64,000 nt of DNA from positions 16,806,443-16,870,442 of the forward strand of contig NC_049980.1 in NCBI RefSeq assembly GCF_000003815.2. Direction: 5' to 3'. This DNA comes from Branchiostoma floridae (Eukaryota > Chordata > Leptocardii > Amphioxiformes > Branchiostomatidae). Shown here piece by piece: positions 1 through 15,784 of this stretch. Made by a program: the position numbers and the translations under genes. Each line of letters begins with the position of its first letter. Position 1 is the stretch's first letter. The notes below the pieces were generated by a model. That model searched no databases. It was not told the DNA's origin and saw nothing but the letters and a program-made list of their open reading frames with translations.

Positions 1-3000
1 TTGATGTGCACATCGGGTCTGTCGTATTCGTTGTGCTGCAAAGGACAAAAATGTTCAGGTCACAAGTCAGACTGCCACAGAAGGTTAGAGGAAGCCGGTT
101 CTCATTGGTGTTCAAAGGAGGTGGTCAAGAACCATGAAGTAAAGTTTTGTTGATAGAGGTGGAAAGAGGTTTCAATGGTCTTAAGATATTACCGACTGTA
201 GAAAATCAACTGTTCTTTGTTAAGCAATGTACATGTATGCTTTTCAATAACAATTTAGAAAGTTACATTCTAAATAATGTCCAAAATAGCAATTACTTTT
301 TAAGCAGCTGAATAGCCATGAAAAGTACTTTCTTAGTTGGTAGACACATTTGTTTGTAGGTGAGTCAAGGAAACTTTGTTCCAATTTATTCTACAACTGT
401 GCGAAAAGATTGGGGTGTACTAAAAGTGTTACAGATTTAGGTATGCACAAGAGAGAAATTATCATAGTGTACAATATAGTTGAAGTTCAAGGCATTGAAT
501 ATTGCTGGCCCATGACTGGTTGATAGATGAAACTAATTCTATCTGGAGTCAATCCTTTCCTTTTTAAGATTTGCTAAAAACAAAAGCAAGAACATTATTT
601 CCACATAGATAATGCAAAAGTTGTTTGCAACTTTTTGAGGACTTACAACTTTGGGATATTTTACTTGGGAAACACTCATCTTGAAAACATGGTGTAATAA
701 TCTCAAAAAAGATTTTTATGTGACTGTTCCTTCTATCTGACTATTTCAGGTCATTGCCCGTACACTGCACTTAGACGAACCAGTCTAGAGAAAAACATAA
801 CTGAAGCCATTTGAGAGAGCTGAAAGTTGCACCATTATTGATAATCAGATTTTCAATTACAATCTAGACAGGAAAGTCATTTGTATAGAAAATGAGACTG
901 TGGAATGATCAAGGACTTTGGTGGGAAATCTACAATAGATCTTTGAACTACATGAGTGATATGAGAAAATCACACAAGCATTTACTGTGACACAAGCATG
1001 TGCAAAAGAAGGGCACATTGGCATGCTCCCAGCTTGCCACAGAATGACTTACAAGTTTAGCTTTTTTTCTTGCTTAAGATAATGCAAAACATTGGCTTGT
1101 TATAACATTCTAGTTGTTGAGTTAGAACTTTACTCCATACTTGTATTTCCATTAATCATTCTGCATCTTCCAATTTATCACTTTTTGCCAGCTCATTCAC
1201 TAATGCAAACTCTTTACCCACCATCAAAAAATGCATCATTTTCCTACATATGTCTGAAATTCGTCCAGTTTCAAGGCATGCAAAAACTTAAAACCAACCA
1301 ACAAAAATCTCTCCATTTTGAGCAGAAACAAGAGTTAAAGTTTTCCCCATAGATGGTGGGAACGACTTACAGGAGGTATAACTTGTGACTGTGCTCGTCT
1401 TTGCTGGTGGGGACTGAGAGTGAGGGGGCTCGGTGCAGAGTGGTGGGTGTGACGTCTTCTCTGAGCCTGAGGACTGGTCTGTGTTTGCTGCGCAGCACTA
1501 ATGCCTAAATGTTGCATGGTATTTGTGGACAGGGTGTTGCCGCTACTATGGTTGAAGGAAGTCTGGAAAGGTGGAGGAGATGTACAGTCGGTTAGATCTC
1601 ATGGTTCGACTGACACATCAGCTGTGAGGAAACAAAGCGGCAGGCAAAAGCACTACAACAAGGCATGCTGAACGACAGGAGGAAAAGAAGATTTTGCGTG
1701 AAATATGGGGAGAAATCACAGAAGCATACAACACTAAAATGACCCAAAGGAACACTTCAGCAGTGAGAAAAACGACTGGATTAAAATTCAAACGAAGCTG
1801 ACAACTAACACATTTCTTAGGCATGGAACTGTGCAACCAGTTGTACAGTTCACTGAACTTGTAGCCATCTACTGTTGCATTTTCAGAAACACATTTACAG
1901 ATTATGATCTAACAGCTTCACATCTATACAATACTCCAAGGTTTCCTGGAAAGGCCCATTTACAGCTTAAGACCTACAAACAACTGGCCCATCTACATGT
2001 AGCTCCATCTAAGAAATTGGCCGAGTGCCAGTTCACCTGATCTTCCACATCCAGCGGGGTTGCCAGTGGCGAGGGGAACTGTAAGTTGGTGAGATCGGGC
2101 AGCGAGCCCGTGTTGTTGGAGATCGGGATGTGTGGATGGTTCGTCTCTTGTTCTGCAGACGGGTAGATACTGAACAGAAAATACAGCTTTGCTTGTAAGT
2201 TTATCTATGCTGGCAGAAATCATTCAGCTAAGTAGCACTGTAATTTCCAACAATATAAATGACCAAATTTCACCTGTCCAACTCTAGTCTTTGACAAGAA
2301 ATGGACCTGGACAATTGAATATTGAAAGTTGTAAATTACAGTTCAATGTTGCTTCAGGGAATGCTAATTTTGATCCTTGGAGTGTGCTTAGTTTCCTACG
2401 TTATAAAATACCCATAAAGATAGATGTCTTTCAGTGCTAGTTTTTCCTATTCTACAAATATATATTTTGTCAATGAGGTACTTATGAACATTGCAGCTTG
2501 GGTACAGGAGCTAAGAGAATAATCTCTGCAGCAACATGACTGGTTCATTGCAAAATAGAATCAGTCAATATTGCCCTGAGGAAGGTGACAGATGGTTACC
2601 AAAATGTTTGGTTTGAGTAAAGAAATTTGAGTTTGATACTCAGTGCTTCAACTACCCTGGTTACCAGACTGATACCCAGGCTGGGAGCCAGGTTCTTGGG
2701 CAGCTCAAGACAGTATGCCCCTGATCAAATTTAGTGCCCCTGGGCTGAACCTCTAATGAGCGTTAAACCTCCTCCGAACACTAATTCTGATCAGTAGGCA
2801 TATTGAATTTGGCCGCTAAAGAAACCGGCTGACGTCTGGTGTCATTTTTCTGGCACCCAAGGTATGATAATCCTCACTGCTTTACCTTTTTAACCTTTTC
2901 CTACATACCTTATCCCAGGAACCTCACAAGACTTTGGTCGCCCAGTCCCCACTTGCTGGTGCTGGAAAAGACATGTTTCTTATGACCTTCATGTGATATT

Positions 3001-5683
3001 AGGTTTGCTATTATTGCAAACTAGATACTTAAAAATTAGCCAAACCACTCAAATTAACTATGTGATGAGAATAATTCTGTAATAAATTGATACTACACGT
3101 CTGTACAATAGTCCTTTATTTAACATTGACGTGTATTACATCTTAGAAATATCCTGTAATAATATGCAACGTTTATGTACTGCACATTGAATAAAATGCA
3201 TGTCTTACTTTAGACGGGAGGAAAAATCTGACATACCTTTTTGGGGTCCCACGGCTTCTGACCTAATTGTGGATCTAGCACATTACCAACTGCAGTAGAG
3301 TATAAACACAACATTAACAACATACAAGCTGAGATCAAACATCAGCAGCTTAGCACTAGTACAACCAGCTCTCTTCACAATTGTCCAATCCTCTGGATGA
3401 CATCTCCTGATACACAGAAACAGTTGAAAGACTTCACTGCACAGGACTAAACTTAATTTGGACCAATGTCGCATCTATCCACGTGCAGAAAACAACTTTT
3501 GGCCAGTAGACATGCCTGTGGTGTAAGCATTTATTCCGTTCAGTTCATTTTCAGGTCTGAAGAGCATCAAAGCGTTTCTACCCTCCTTTACTCACTTCAG
3601 CTTCATTATCTCTATATGTACTGCTGGCAACAAGAACAACTTGAAGTTGAAGTTGAACTGTCACCATTTAAAACTAATGAGTATACATGAATCTGAGATA
3701 ACCACAAAACATGAGAATTCTACATTGGTCTCGCCAATATCTGGGTTATTTTTCAACATGTTATGCCATCCACCCTCTTTCTAAGGCATGAAATCTCCAC
3801 ACTGAACCAGCTTAGCCCTGTTTATGTAGTGGTATCCAGGGTACTAATGTCACGATCACGACATTTCTAAAAACACCTTAAGTGTTGCGTACTTACATCT
3901 GCGTACTTGCTGTGGGCTGCCTTGATTTGGTGGATGAAAGGGATCCTGTGGCGAGGGGTTCATCGCACTTGTGTGTAGAGCCGAGTCTGAATTTGTTCTA
4001 CAGGAAACAAACCAAGCCAAATACAGAGATGTAGGACAGCCACTAATGGCTTGTGATTGTAATGTGTAAAGGTTTAAGTGTTAGGTAATCTACTCATGTC
4101 GATCACTTGGACTTGACCTTCTATCTTCTGTGGCTGGGGGTTAAAAAGGATAGCGATTATGAGTTATTTGCTTGCTGCTTTGGCCATGTGACTTGAGTCT
4201 AGTATGTACTACTTGATACAACTTAGTTATACAAGTTATAGGTACTTGAAAGGATCTTGCAAACCATTAAAGAACAAACCTTTCAACTGCTTTCTTGGTT
4301 TTTAAAGGCAACCTAAGCAATATTACAGCATCAAAATGGAAATATTCTGAATAAGGCAATCTGCATGATATTGACATCTACTGCACTGTATTCTCACATT
4401 TACACAATCATTTCATACTTTGAGCGGTTAAAAACGGTCCAGAGACAAGTTGCACAAGGATATTCCTTATTATTGTGCCCCCCAATAATAAGGACTTGAT
4501 CTGGAATCCTTCTGCAACTCGTTCCCGCGCTGTTTTTAACGGCTCAATTTATGAAATAACTATGTAAATATGCTAAAATAGTGCATTAGATGTCAATATT
4601 ATACAGACTGCCTTATTCAGAATATTTCCACTTCTAACCATGTAATATTGCTTAGGTTGCACATATGGAAAGATGACTAGAATTTCTTTGGTAATCCAAA
4701 AGGTGACTGTTTCTAAGATAAGTTCATCTTTCCCTTAACTTCATTTCAACAGGAGAGGCATCCTGTCATAACTGTAAATTATACAGCACAGGTTCCATAT
4801 TCGTTTAGGCACATTCCAATTTAACAAACGTGAACTGCACATCAATTGGATATACAAGTGTATATGTCAGCAATACCTTTTGATCAACTGATAGGTCATA
4901 GACTATGGTTGTCAAATAAAAGATTAATTTGTATTTTGCAAGTATCAGTAATTAGTTACAAGCTTGGCCAAAGCAATTTTCTTCATCTTCAACATTTTGT
5001 TCTCCAAATGTGTCAAGTTAGATTAAACCATAATTACTAATAATAATAACATCATACACAACTAGAAGTAGAACCTTACTCTCCTTTGGATTGCTTTGCT
5101 TCCATATGTAAATTTCAAAACATGACAAGTCAAAAAATAAAATAGTTCATGCCTGTAGATTAAAATACAGCAGTCTGGAGTGTTATACTGCTAAAAAGCG
5201 TCTAGCTATTTGGATGATGTTTGTTGAAATGCATCAACATAACTGCATCTAAAATAAAATAAAACAAAACACTGTATCACTCCAAACTGCTGACCACACA
5301 TTTCAAAGACTAGTACAGCAGAGAAAACCCTTTATTTGGCAACTTTTCTCACCGTCAGATTGACCAATCCTTTTCCATGCATTACCACCGTCACAAGGCC
5401 CAAGCAACGCGACAGACAGAGACTGATTTTCAGTCAATCACATATGCATGAACTGTCAACATCTTCAAAATGTCATCAATTCTGTCATTATATCTATCTG
5501 GACAGCTGATTCAGAAGTTAATACTTGTTAGTTGACAGGCAAAGAAGGAGTGATAAATCTGTGTGTAGTTTTAAGAAACTCATTTCTTACTTGGTTCATA
5601 GATTACTTTTGTTTTGGATCAGACTGAAGGCATGACTAATGTATAGGTTTTACATAAACACCACTAGTTAGGTGTTGGTTTTA

Positions 5684-5717
<34 letters not shown>

Positions 5718-8700
5718 CTCTGAGTTTAAATTTTTAGGGTAATTAAATCTTGGATGGACCTGGTCTGGGCAAGTAGCCCGCGATGATAAAATCTTGACAA
5801 AGATTTTAATAACTTTTGATTCTATTTTAAGAAAATCCAGGAACCAAGTAATAGAATGAGTTTGACATACAGCTTGGAAGTTGGAGCAGCAAAGCAGGAA
5901 TGAAAAAGAACCATAGAAGCCTGCCTTGTATACATCATGTACTGTAGCAAACCAACCTTAACATAGCTGACCCTGGCAACACAGGATGCAAATGGCTGGA
6001 TAAAGCAGGGACAAATAAAGAAATGACAGGGAATTTAAAGCTTCCTAATGCTTCAGGAATCTAATATTTGGCTCATGCACTGGTATGCAAAATCAAAAAA
6101 CATATGATCAGTGCAACATGCAAATGAAAGATTAAAGGTGACATCTGTAATATTTGTTGGAAATGCCAGGAAACTTTTTACTGGAAAGAATTTTTCAAAA
6201 CGGCAGCTGATAACCAGCATACGCAGTAATTTCAATAACAACCAATTTCTTTTAAAGGGCAACACTAATGTGGCTTCTGCCTGAGTTATAATTCTTTACT
6301 TCCTTAAGCAATATATAAATAGTTTACAGATGTCACCTTTGGAAAAAACATGACCAATAACATTGGGGACTCGATGCACAATATTCACATGCATTATCCA
6401 ATAAAAGCTTTCATCACATTGATTATCAAATCAATTAATGCATTTACTCAGCATTTATAGTTCTCTACCTGATATTGACATATGAAGTAATACTACTGTA
6501 GTACCAGTCCAAGGTAGTTATAACCATTGACCTGTAAATTTAGGTCACTTGGATAAGGCTTGAGATACTGGGAGTATATGCACCTCTGCGCACCTAATAT
6601 TGGAACTGTGCACCAAATTTTTCTCTGGGGATGCACCAGTGCATGTACCTCGATATTTGTTTAAGGATACAAATGTACTTCTGCGACCAACACATTAAAG
6701 CAAACTGTTCTTTTGGCAAACTGACCAGAGACTGAGGTCTGATCTAATCATACACCCATGTGTATAGCCATGAAACAATCAAAGCAGGCTCTAGTGCAAA
6801 ATTGCTGTTTGCTGCTGTGTTCTGATGGCTCCAGTTTTTGACAATGTTGGAAATTCTTTAACTACGTTTAAGCAAAATTAAAGCCTGCTATGGATGCTAA
6901 AAAAACACTATGACAATGATAAAATTTTGAACATGTTCAAAATCATGGCACTCAAAAATGTATGACGTACGGCACTTTTGTCACAGAGAAACATTGCAGG
7001 TAACTTATGCAATGCATGTGGCCAGTGAACCTAATCCACGCAAAAATGAATTTCGAGCCCTGCTTGGATCACCCACATAATGACCATTTTTCTGGTCTTA
7101 TTTCAACACCAGAGGAGGTACCTTATAGGATTTTCTTTCATCCAGTGGCGCACATCAGTTGGCCTTGACATGTGCTGGTACCTCATGTGTTATATTAGGG
7201 TGAATGACCTGAAAAGGCGTGCTCCATACAAAATAACCCTGCTACCTTTTTACAACAGGCTGTCAAACATATACAGTACAAGCTTGATTTGCAGGTACAG
7301 CTGCATTAGAGAAAGTCATATCAATAAATTGTTGCAAATGTTGCATTAGTCTTTTTGTCATTGTCATTCTTTTCATTATGGTTTGTCTGCTATCTGATCT
7401 CAATTAATAATACATTTTGTAACTTATTTTTCCTCATTTGTTGAAGCCATTATGTTCATATCTGTATGACATCATTCACAGTTTTCAAATGCATAACAAA
7501 TTTCAAGTTTGTGTTATGCCCCAAATATTGACAGAGACAGAGAGTATCTGCTTGAACTTCCTAAATCTGCACAGTGCAGTACGAGGTTGATTACATGAAG
7601 ACCTCATGTTTTTCTTTGAAAATTTGGTTAAACATGCACACAATGCAGCCCCTTCCTTTCCCACGGCATTTGGTAGCCAAACCATGATGTTCCATGTTAC
7701 CTAGAAATCTATAAATATTCCATGAAGCCACTAGACCTTGGGCATATGAAACAACAGGGAATTTCAACTTGATTTCCAATTCTTAAAGTAAATACCAACA
7801 CGACACATCAATTTCACATTTAATACCTCAGCTGGCCTAGATTTTCAGTTGATATCTGTGGAGTAATGCTTTATTGCACATAGATGTACATATATGTCAT
7901 ATGAAGGGAATTCCAAGGTCCATGTTGTAATTTTATCTTGGAGGTGCCAAGGCTGATCATAAGAAATTCCCAGTTTAAAAGCATTGTTTACACAAAGTAT
8001 TCAGCAGCATAGTCAGTAATTGTGGCAACAAGGGCAGTTATAGCACTTTGCCCAAAGCTGGGGAGGTAGCCTTGTAATCACTAATAAGGGATATTACAAA
8101 TAAAACAGGTAGTGATTTGTTCTTATACAGGAAAATAAATACTAATCATATACATCCAATAAACATGACCTGACTCTTATTCACTCTCTCTAACAGATAA
8201 ACCAAGATGCATAACCAAAGAGTTTATTTCCAAAATCCAATCAAAAACCAAAATTTTGCTTTTGTGGGCTTTATATTGCACTATTGTCATCTGTTTTCTA
8301 CTTAAGAATCGAAATTTGCGAAGGGTTACAGATTTAGTCTTACCTTTTGAGCATGTTTGACAAACACGGCATATAAAGGTCATATGTGCTGAAAGCTTAG
8401 CATAGGCCAGTGCCTGCCAGTATCCAGGCCAATCACTTTCCTTTTCATGCTCACATGTTGACCAACTCTTCAATCAGGGATTGAAACAGTAAAGGAAAGG
8501 TCTCAAACAAAGACCAAGAAGGCAGACTGTGGCCACAAAGGTTTAGGCAGCATTGGTGGCATTTCGTAAAATATACAACATGAGTACATCACTTGTGTTT
8601 TGCTACCTGGCATTGTCTTAGTTAGTAATACCTAACTGTAACAATGAGTGGTGAGGAAAACTTGTCTCAATTGGCAAAATTCACCACTTCTGCATTTCAG

Positions 8701-11700
8701 CAAAAAAGTGCTTTTACTAAAAAATATTGTTTAGCCCATACAAAATACTAAAAATGAGGGAGATAACCACTAAAATGTACTGTCAATTGGTTATTCTGTT
8801 TCTGTACCATTGCACTTTCCCTCCAAATTGGACAGGTCAATAAACGGAAAATTATCTATACCCTCTTGGAACAAAACACTTTGTGTTTGCTTATATTACC
8901 TGTCATTTTACCAAAGTCAGCCTGGTCACTGACTCTGGGATTCAAAATCTCCTTAATCAGCAACATATGGTCCTAGACAGAGTATTTCAAACTGCTTAGT
9001 TCTTAGATTTCTTATGTTATCAAATATGTAGGTCTTTTGGCATGAGTTTGATTATTAACATGAACAACGTATGAATCAGAACAGAAGTATAGAATAAAGA
9101 AACGGGTCCATACCTCCTCCAGTTGGTGTCCGGCGGAGATAGATAATGGACTCCTCCATACCGAGGGCTGTCCATGTGAGCAGGTGTTAAGGAGTCAACA
9201 TATCAAGCTTCAACAATGAACACAACTTCACACAGTATGCTCTATGATTAAAACAAAATGTGACGAAAATCAATAGCTAGGGGTGATCAGGTGAACATTC
9301 AATGCTGTTGTTTTCATTACAATCATGTTTCTACTTTTACCTTTGCATGGAGGGGTTATATGTCTGGAGCTGTCACCTGACAGTTCACAAATTAACAGTA
9401 AAATCACTTCGATCACAGTGCCTGAGGCTTACAGCATGGTGAAAATCATGAGTTTACAGTTGAAACAATAGTGGCAACACAACCAGCACCTGTTCATTAA
9501 TAGTGTGATGAATCTGTGGCAGAGAGGTGACTGTGAAAACCAGGGATCACAGAGATTTCAAGATGTGCAGTAATACAAAATAATCTTTATGTATGAGAGT
9601 TCTTGTACAGGTTTACTCCCAAAAAGTTGACATTGAAATACATGTGCTAGACATTCATTTGCTTTACGTTGTAAGAATCATATGATCATGTTATCATGAC
9701 CATTTATGTTTTGATATTGAAGAAAAATATATTTGTGTGAAAGCCCAAAGTCTATATTACAGAACATGTGCAACCAATCTGATATGAAGATCTGTGAGTT
9801 GTCAGTGCTATCTGCTATAAGGCTGACAGTGACAATCACACATAATATGAAGGGGAAGTCTGCAGAAGCTGTGTTATCAAGTTTCTGGTAACACACCTAC
9901 ATCAGATATGGGTTGATATAAGAGAAAGTAATAATCGTCTACACTGGTTTTCATCAGTCATCTTATACTTTGGTAGGAAACAAGAAAAACAATGTAACAA
10001 AAGTAGAAATGTTATGGTCATGTTCGATTCTGTAACAGCGAAGAGTAACAAAAGCTATAGTATAAATATATCCTGTTACTACATACTTGTAGCTCTGTAG
10101 GCATTATGTTGTTGTACTTCTTCCATTCTGAAAGGAACTTTTGCCAATCTTTTGACAATGTGTAATCTTGCATGCAAACCTTATATGAAGTATGACAGCA
10201 CACTTGAAATGAATTATTCAAACTCAAGTAGGTTTGTCACACAAAAGGTATTATTTTGTAGCCAAGAGCAATCTTGGGTAAGAATCTTACTAAGATGTAC
10301 AATGTGCAAGAAATCTATGTTATCTGAAATTGCTTTTTTTTTTATATTCTGGCTGATATTTCTTGACTAATGTTGTAACAATCTTGAGGTTTTTTATGAT
10401 TAACTGTCTGAATTTTCCCCACTTACTGTAATCAACCATCCTAATATGTCTTCACCTTTCCTGATTTTCCTAGCATCATTGAAATTGTCTACTTAAGAGT
10501 AAAATTGTGCACTTATCATTGCAGTTTGACAATGATATCCCGTTCCTGTTTGTCCAAGGACATACAACGGGCTGAATTCTCACCAATGACAAAATGTTAT
10601 GGTTGTACATATCAAATCAAAAATCTATACTGTGGACTCATCTAACACAGATATGCATCCCATAACATAGATAGACTTTTCTAGGAAAGATGATAAGGAA
10701 ACATCCAAGGCGCGTGAGAAGAATAACTTAGCAGGGTGGGGGTGATACAGAAAATTACGGTCTTTGTCACAGGATTTGTCTCAGGTGCACTGTTTATATG
10801 GTATTTTTAGTAAATACAAAAGAAATGTAGTTTACAAGCATAATTTTATGTATAGATTCTGAAAACGATATCAAGGGACAACTTTCTACTAATACTATCT
10901 AGTATGATGGTAAAAAACTTTTCAGATAAACATTATACTACAACTGCAAAGCGATAACGCAGTAATTCTGTGCAACAGGTTGTGATGTAACCAACTCTAT
11001 TACTGCCATAGCCATAGGTTATCTAAAGCCCCGGTCACAAAGCGCGTACGATTCCTTACGATGGACTATTCCGCATATCGTACTATGAGCGCAGTACATC
11101 GCAACAAAATCGTAAGCATCGCAAGCCATCGCAACGCATCGGATGGTGTTCAAAATTTTCCCAGCGTCGCACGATTTTTCACTTGTGTCTCTTCTGTATA
11201 GCCGTCTGACCGCTTTTGTGCTTCTTTAACCAACAAACATGTGGACGTAGCTGTTAAATACCTTCCTATAATATCTTTAACTGTAAAAATAAATTAAAAA
11301 AGACCATGACAACAATATTACAAGCAAAAGTTCAAATCAAGCGTGAGTACTGGTATGGTTATCTCGACCTGCTTGCCGGCTCTACGTGTCAGGCTCTTTC
11401 GAAGATCGTATCATGATATGCTATCAACAAAAAGATGCCATCATACAAAAATCAAATGATAAGCATTATATCATATATATTTCCGACTCATAGAGCCTGC
11501 CTTTATGTTCGAGTTGTCCCCATGGTTATTACGATTATGGTAAACTGACCCAAGAGTGCCAAGACCGACGAGAGCTGAGATTTGATCTAATTATAAACTC
11601 ACGTGCATGAAGCGATCAAACTATTGTCTGCATCACCTGTGTGTGACGCGCTGTTCTCTGGTTGCGACTGTGGCAGTTGCGACTGATATATTTCCCCTTT

Positions 11701-14700
11701 TCGTCAATATCGACAATATCAGGGAAAACTGAAACCATCACAACATACTAAAAAATCATAAATCTATAACCTCATCAGTAGACAAAAATTGCCGTAATGA
11801 ACTCTGCTATGGGGGCAAATAAAACCTTACGACGATAGCGAAATTTTGAACATGTTCAAAATCCATTTCAGCTCTATTTTTCGCCATACGACGCTCCCCG
11901 ATTTACTATGATTCACTGCGATTGACACAGGCACGCTCTTATGACCTCATCGTACGATCCACTACGCGCTTTGTGACCACGGCTTTATATACTTAAACCA
12001 TTGCTTCCGATTTTCTTCCGACTTACGTCGCACTGCGATTATCCTGCGCATCGGAAGGAATCGCAAGGAATCGTACGCGCTTTGTGACCGGGGCTTTACT
12101 TAAGACCAACAAAACGTCTATCTTCCAATCTTGCAATAAAATAATGAACTCCCCTGACAGAAGTCTCCTTGATACATGTTCAGTTCTGTTCCAGGCATTT
12201 AGCACAGGACAGGCAATAATGAGAAACATTGGTACGTTACCTCTTCTCAATACTTTGACTTTATTCAGATCCACAATTAGCAGGTAATTTCAAACCTTGC
12301 AGCAGTGTTCTACCCAGTCTTAAATTTTTCCCGTCCCCTGGATTTTAATGGAAATCCTATCAAAGGCGGCAATCCATGTGTATGCCTCCTGTGAAATTTT
12401 GAAATCTAGACCCTCTGCAGTGCTATTTCTTTTATTTTTAGGGGCAAATTTCAGGGTTCTAGCTAGTGCATTTATGCGTAATGGGCCACTATGCCATAAT
12501 TTTCGACCACCATGCTAAAATGAGGATTCACTATACCAGCTGCACTATACTGATTTGAACAGTCCTACAGTGCCTACATTTGGGACAGTTGTCCAGGGGT
12601 AGTCTCACTAATCTAATTAACTTGAAAATACTGTACTAGTATGAATATCTGGTGGACATTGTTTTAGGATCCATTTTCAAGAAGCACATTCAATAAAAGG
12701 CATAAGATTTTACATATAATGATTTTTCTACAACACAGAATTGTTTCAATCATATCTTTCTCAAGACAGCATTGATACCAAGTGCCAACCCAACCTGCGA
12801 GTACAATTTTTGTCGTGATAAAATAACGCAGCATAATGAAAATTGGGCATTTTGCAAGCATAGTTATAGCCTCCAAGTCATCAATAATTACTAACAATAT
12901 TCCCAGTTACTCTTTGCCCAGAAAATGGACATCAATATGCAAACCTCAACTCAAACACCAGCTGTCTGTAAATTAATGACCTTGGCTTCATTCTGAGAAA
13001 AATACCACCTACACATTTCTTACAAGCTTATCTGGTCTTTTGCAGCAAACGTCAAGTTCTTTCTATTCTGTTCATGCAACAGCTTTTAACACATGCTGAA
13101 ATGATTTGATGGAAGTGAAATGCAAATCCGATATAAACCACAACATCTTGCCTTGCATTATATGACCCTGGTCTCCATAAAACTACCTATCTGCCGCCCA
13201 ATCTGACATTTCATTCAAATCTACTATAGCTCCTTGGTAAGGACACTGCGTGGGCGTTTCTTCTTCCCAAGAAAAGAACATTAGCGAATAGAGCAAGGAT
13301 TATATCAAAAGGTGACTGCTGGAAATAAAACGATTCTTTATTTCCCTTCAAAGTCTACAAAATAGAAAGGTGTTTACATAACAAGGACACTCAAAAGAAG
13401 GCTCGTAATACACTACCAACGGTTATGCCTCCGGGCACCAACTATATCCCTATCTGACCTTTGACACTCACTGTCCAAATAGATTTGTCAGCTACCATAT
13501 AGAAAAAAATGAACTAATGTACAATCTGCATAAAGAATCCAAAAACAATGTAGCATAGACAGAACCAAGGGCTGTATGCCATGCCAACTATCATATACTT
13601 TGTATAAACAGTAAATGAGACTTATACCCCCAGGTAAAAGCAACTTGAATAAGAAACAGAACTACTCATACAAAAGTCAATGACAATATCATGTAAAGAC
13701 ATGTACTACTTATTCTTAGATACCAAACTAGTTAAAGCGGACACTATTCCAGAAAAAGAGGGGCACTGGGATTGTCTGCTTCCTAATCAGGAGTAACGAT
13801 ACAGTAGTGAGAAATGCCGACAAGTAAAAGATTGTTCTTCATTGTAAAAAGTACTTGACTTAGAACTTTGTACATAGAGTGAGACCCATGCACATTCCAC
13901 ATAAACTATCCTCATTGCAGTATTAATGCAATTCAATAAAAAAAAACAGAGTTTCCTATGACATGATAACTCCTCAATTTATATAACATATTGGAACATA
14001 ATATGCTGTAATATGAAGTTAAAAGGATTCAATTGAATTAAAGTATAGCACTTTTGAAGTTGTGGACATCAAAATGGTTTAAAACTAGACAACAGTGAAT
14101 ACCCTGCAATTACTTTCATATCTTATATCAAATATGGCTCTCAGAACGTCCAAGTGAACTTTCATCAATTTTCTACTTAAAACTATTTAAGAAGGTAAAC
14201 TATCTTCTAAGCTAGAGCTCTACATGGTGCTTTCAATTCTATTTCACTGCAAATGTACCTGATATCACCAAAATCATCTAATTTTGTATCAAAAGAGAGA
14301 AAGAGAAGTATTACTGTAAAACCAGTTAGGTCAAATACTAGTATACAGGCTGACATGATTGTAACTAAAGGAACTTACATGTACAGACTTTATCCTAAAT
14401 ACTGATTCAAAAGATGAACATGTAGAAAAAGGCTCCAGTATAACATACACATATCCTTACTTACACGTCTCAACACATAGGGCATGACAGGAACGATGGA
14501 TACTACTTAATGCTAAGCCTGCAATTAAAGGAATGACATCAACTAGTATTTACACGACTCACCTGTCTGTACTGTCAACATATACCAATTGTGTCATTTT
14601 GTGTTCCTTATATATCATCAATTTGGGGTAATGTCGTTTTAAAATGAAGGTAAAACAACAGGTTTCAGCTAAAAATAAACACTAGTAGGTATTACTAGGT

Positions 14701-15733
14701 ATTACTACTTCTGGGATCACCTAAAGTGAAGAGCTCACAGATAGTGGAAGCCAAGCACAAACATGGCCATACCCAAGAGACAAATCATTTACTTTGGGGT
14801 GTTATACTTAGGCTCTTTTGTTTACCATTCCCCCATCATAAGTAACATATTCACAACAATACAGGCAGACAATCAAGACAAAGGTAGTGAGAGTCATGAC
14901 TTTCTGTGTGTGTGATGTATGTAAAATGTTGTTTGCTATTCATAATTCTATGGGGTGAAAAAGGGTCATAATCACTGTGGTAACCCATAAACCACAAACA
15001 TTCCAATGCTGTAAAGGATAGGTTAGTTGTCAATGATTGTCTGTTGAAATGCTACATTGCATTATCACTAAGACAAAATGTCCTATTATTTTCAGACAGT
15101 ATGGGGTAATCTTTCTTAATTACTGGCTATCCGCATCACTATCAGAGGCGAAAATTACAGATAGTACTAGTATTCAAATAATACAAAGAAACTTGAGCTG
15201 CAATGACCCAAAAAGAAACAAAAAAAATACATGTAGGTCTTTCTATAAGACTATAAGCCTGTCATACACTTCAACCAACATTCCAAAAACACTCTTAAAA
15301 ACCCTGGCAAGATTTTCTTGCTCTGGGCATAGGTCAGGTTCAGCATTGCTGTAAGGGGGAATAAAACTAATTTATCAGCGACAACCGACAAAGTAATCAC
15401 CTGAAGAATATCTATCAACTCCAGTTCCAGGATGTTAATCATATTAAACAATTCATGGAGAAAAAAACACCCTTCTATATAGCTCTTTTTCCCTCCCAAG
15501 ATTTCCAAGCGGGTTAACGTGATTAGATTTGACTACAAATTTCTCCACCTGTTATCGTGTATGTACTATTGGAAACATGGCAAGCGTCCAGCCAGTAAAT
15601 ATGTGACATTTTTACAGAAATAAACTATTAGTATTACTGATCATATTGACAAAAATATAAATGAAAGATAGTTACAATCAATAAACAAATAAATAAATAA
15701 ATAAATACAAGCTACTACTTTTTCAGAAAAAAA

Positions 15734-15784
<51 letters not shown>

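Larger units (their letters stand above)
3998..9113 (-). other. CRTC intron 4, 5.1 kb without coding signal
   Basis: Between CRTC exons at 9114 and 3997. I see no exon-like ORF with splice sites. It holds the palindromic MITE at 4308-4660, the AT microsatellite near 5686 and the decayed MITE fragment near 6690. The rest is AT-rich, unstructured sequence. Confidence 0.6.
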
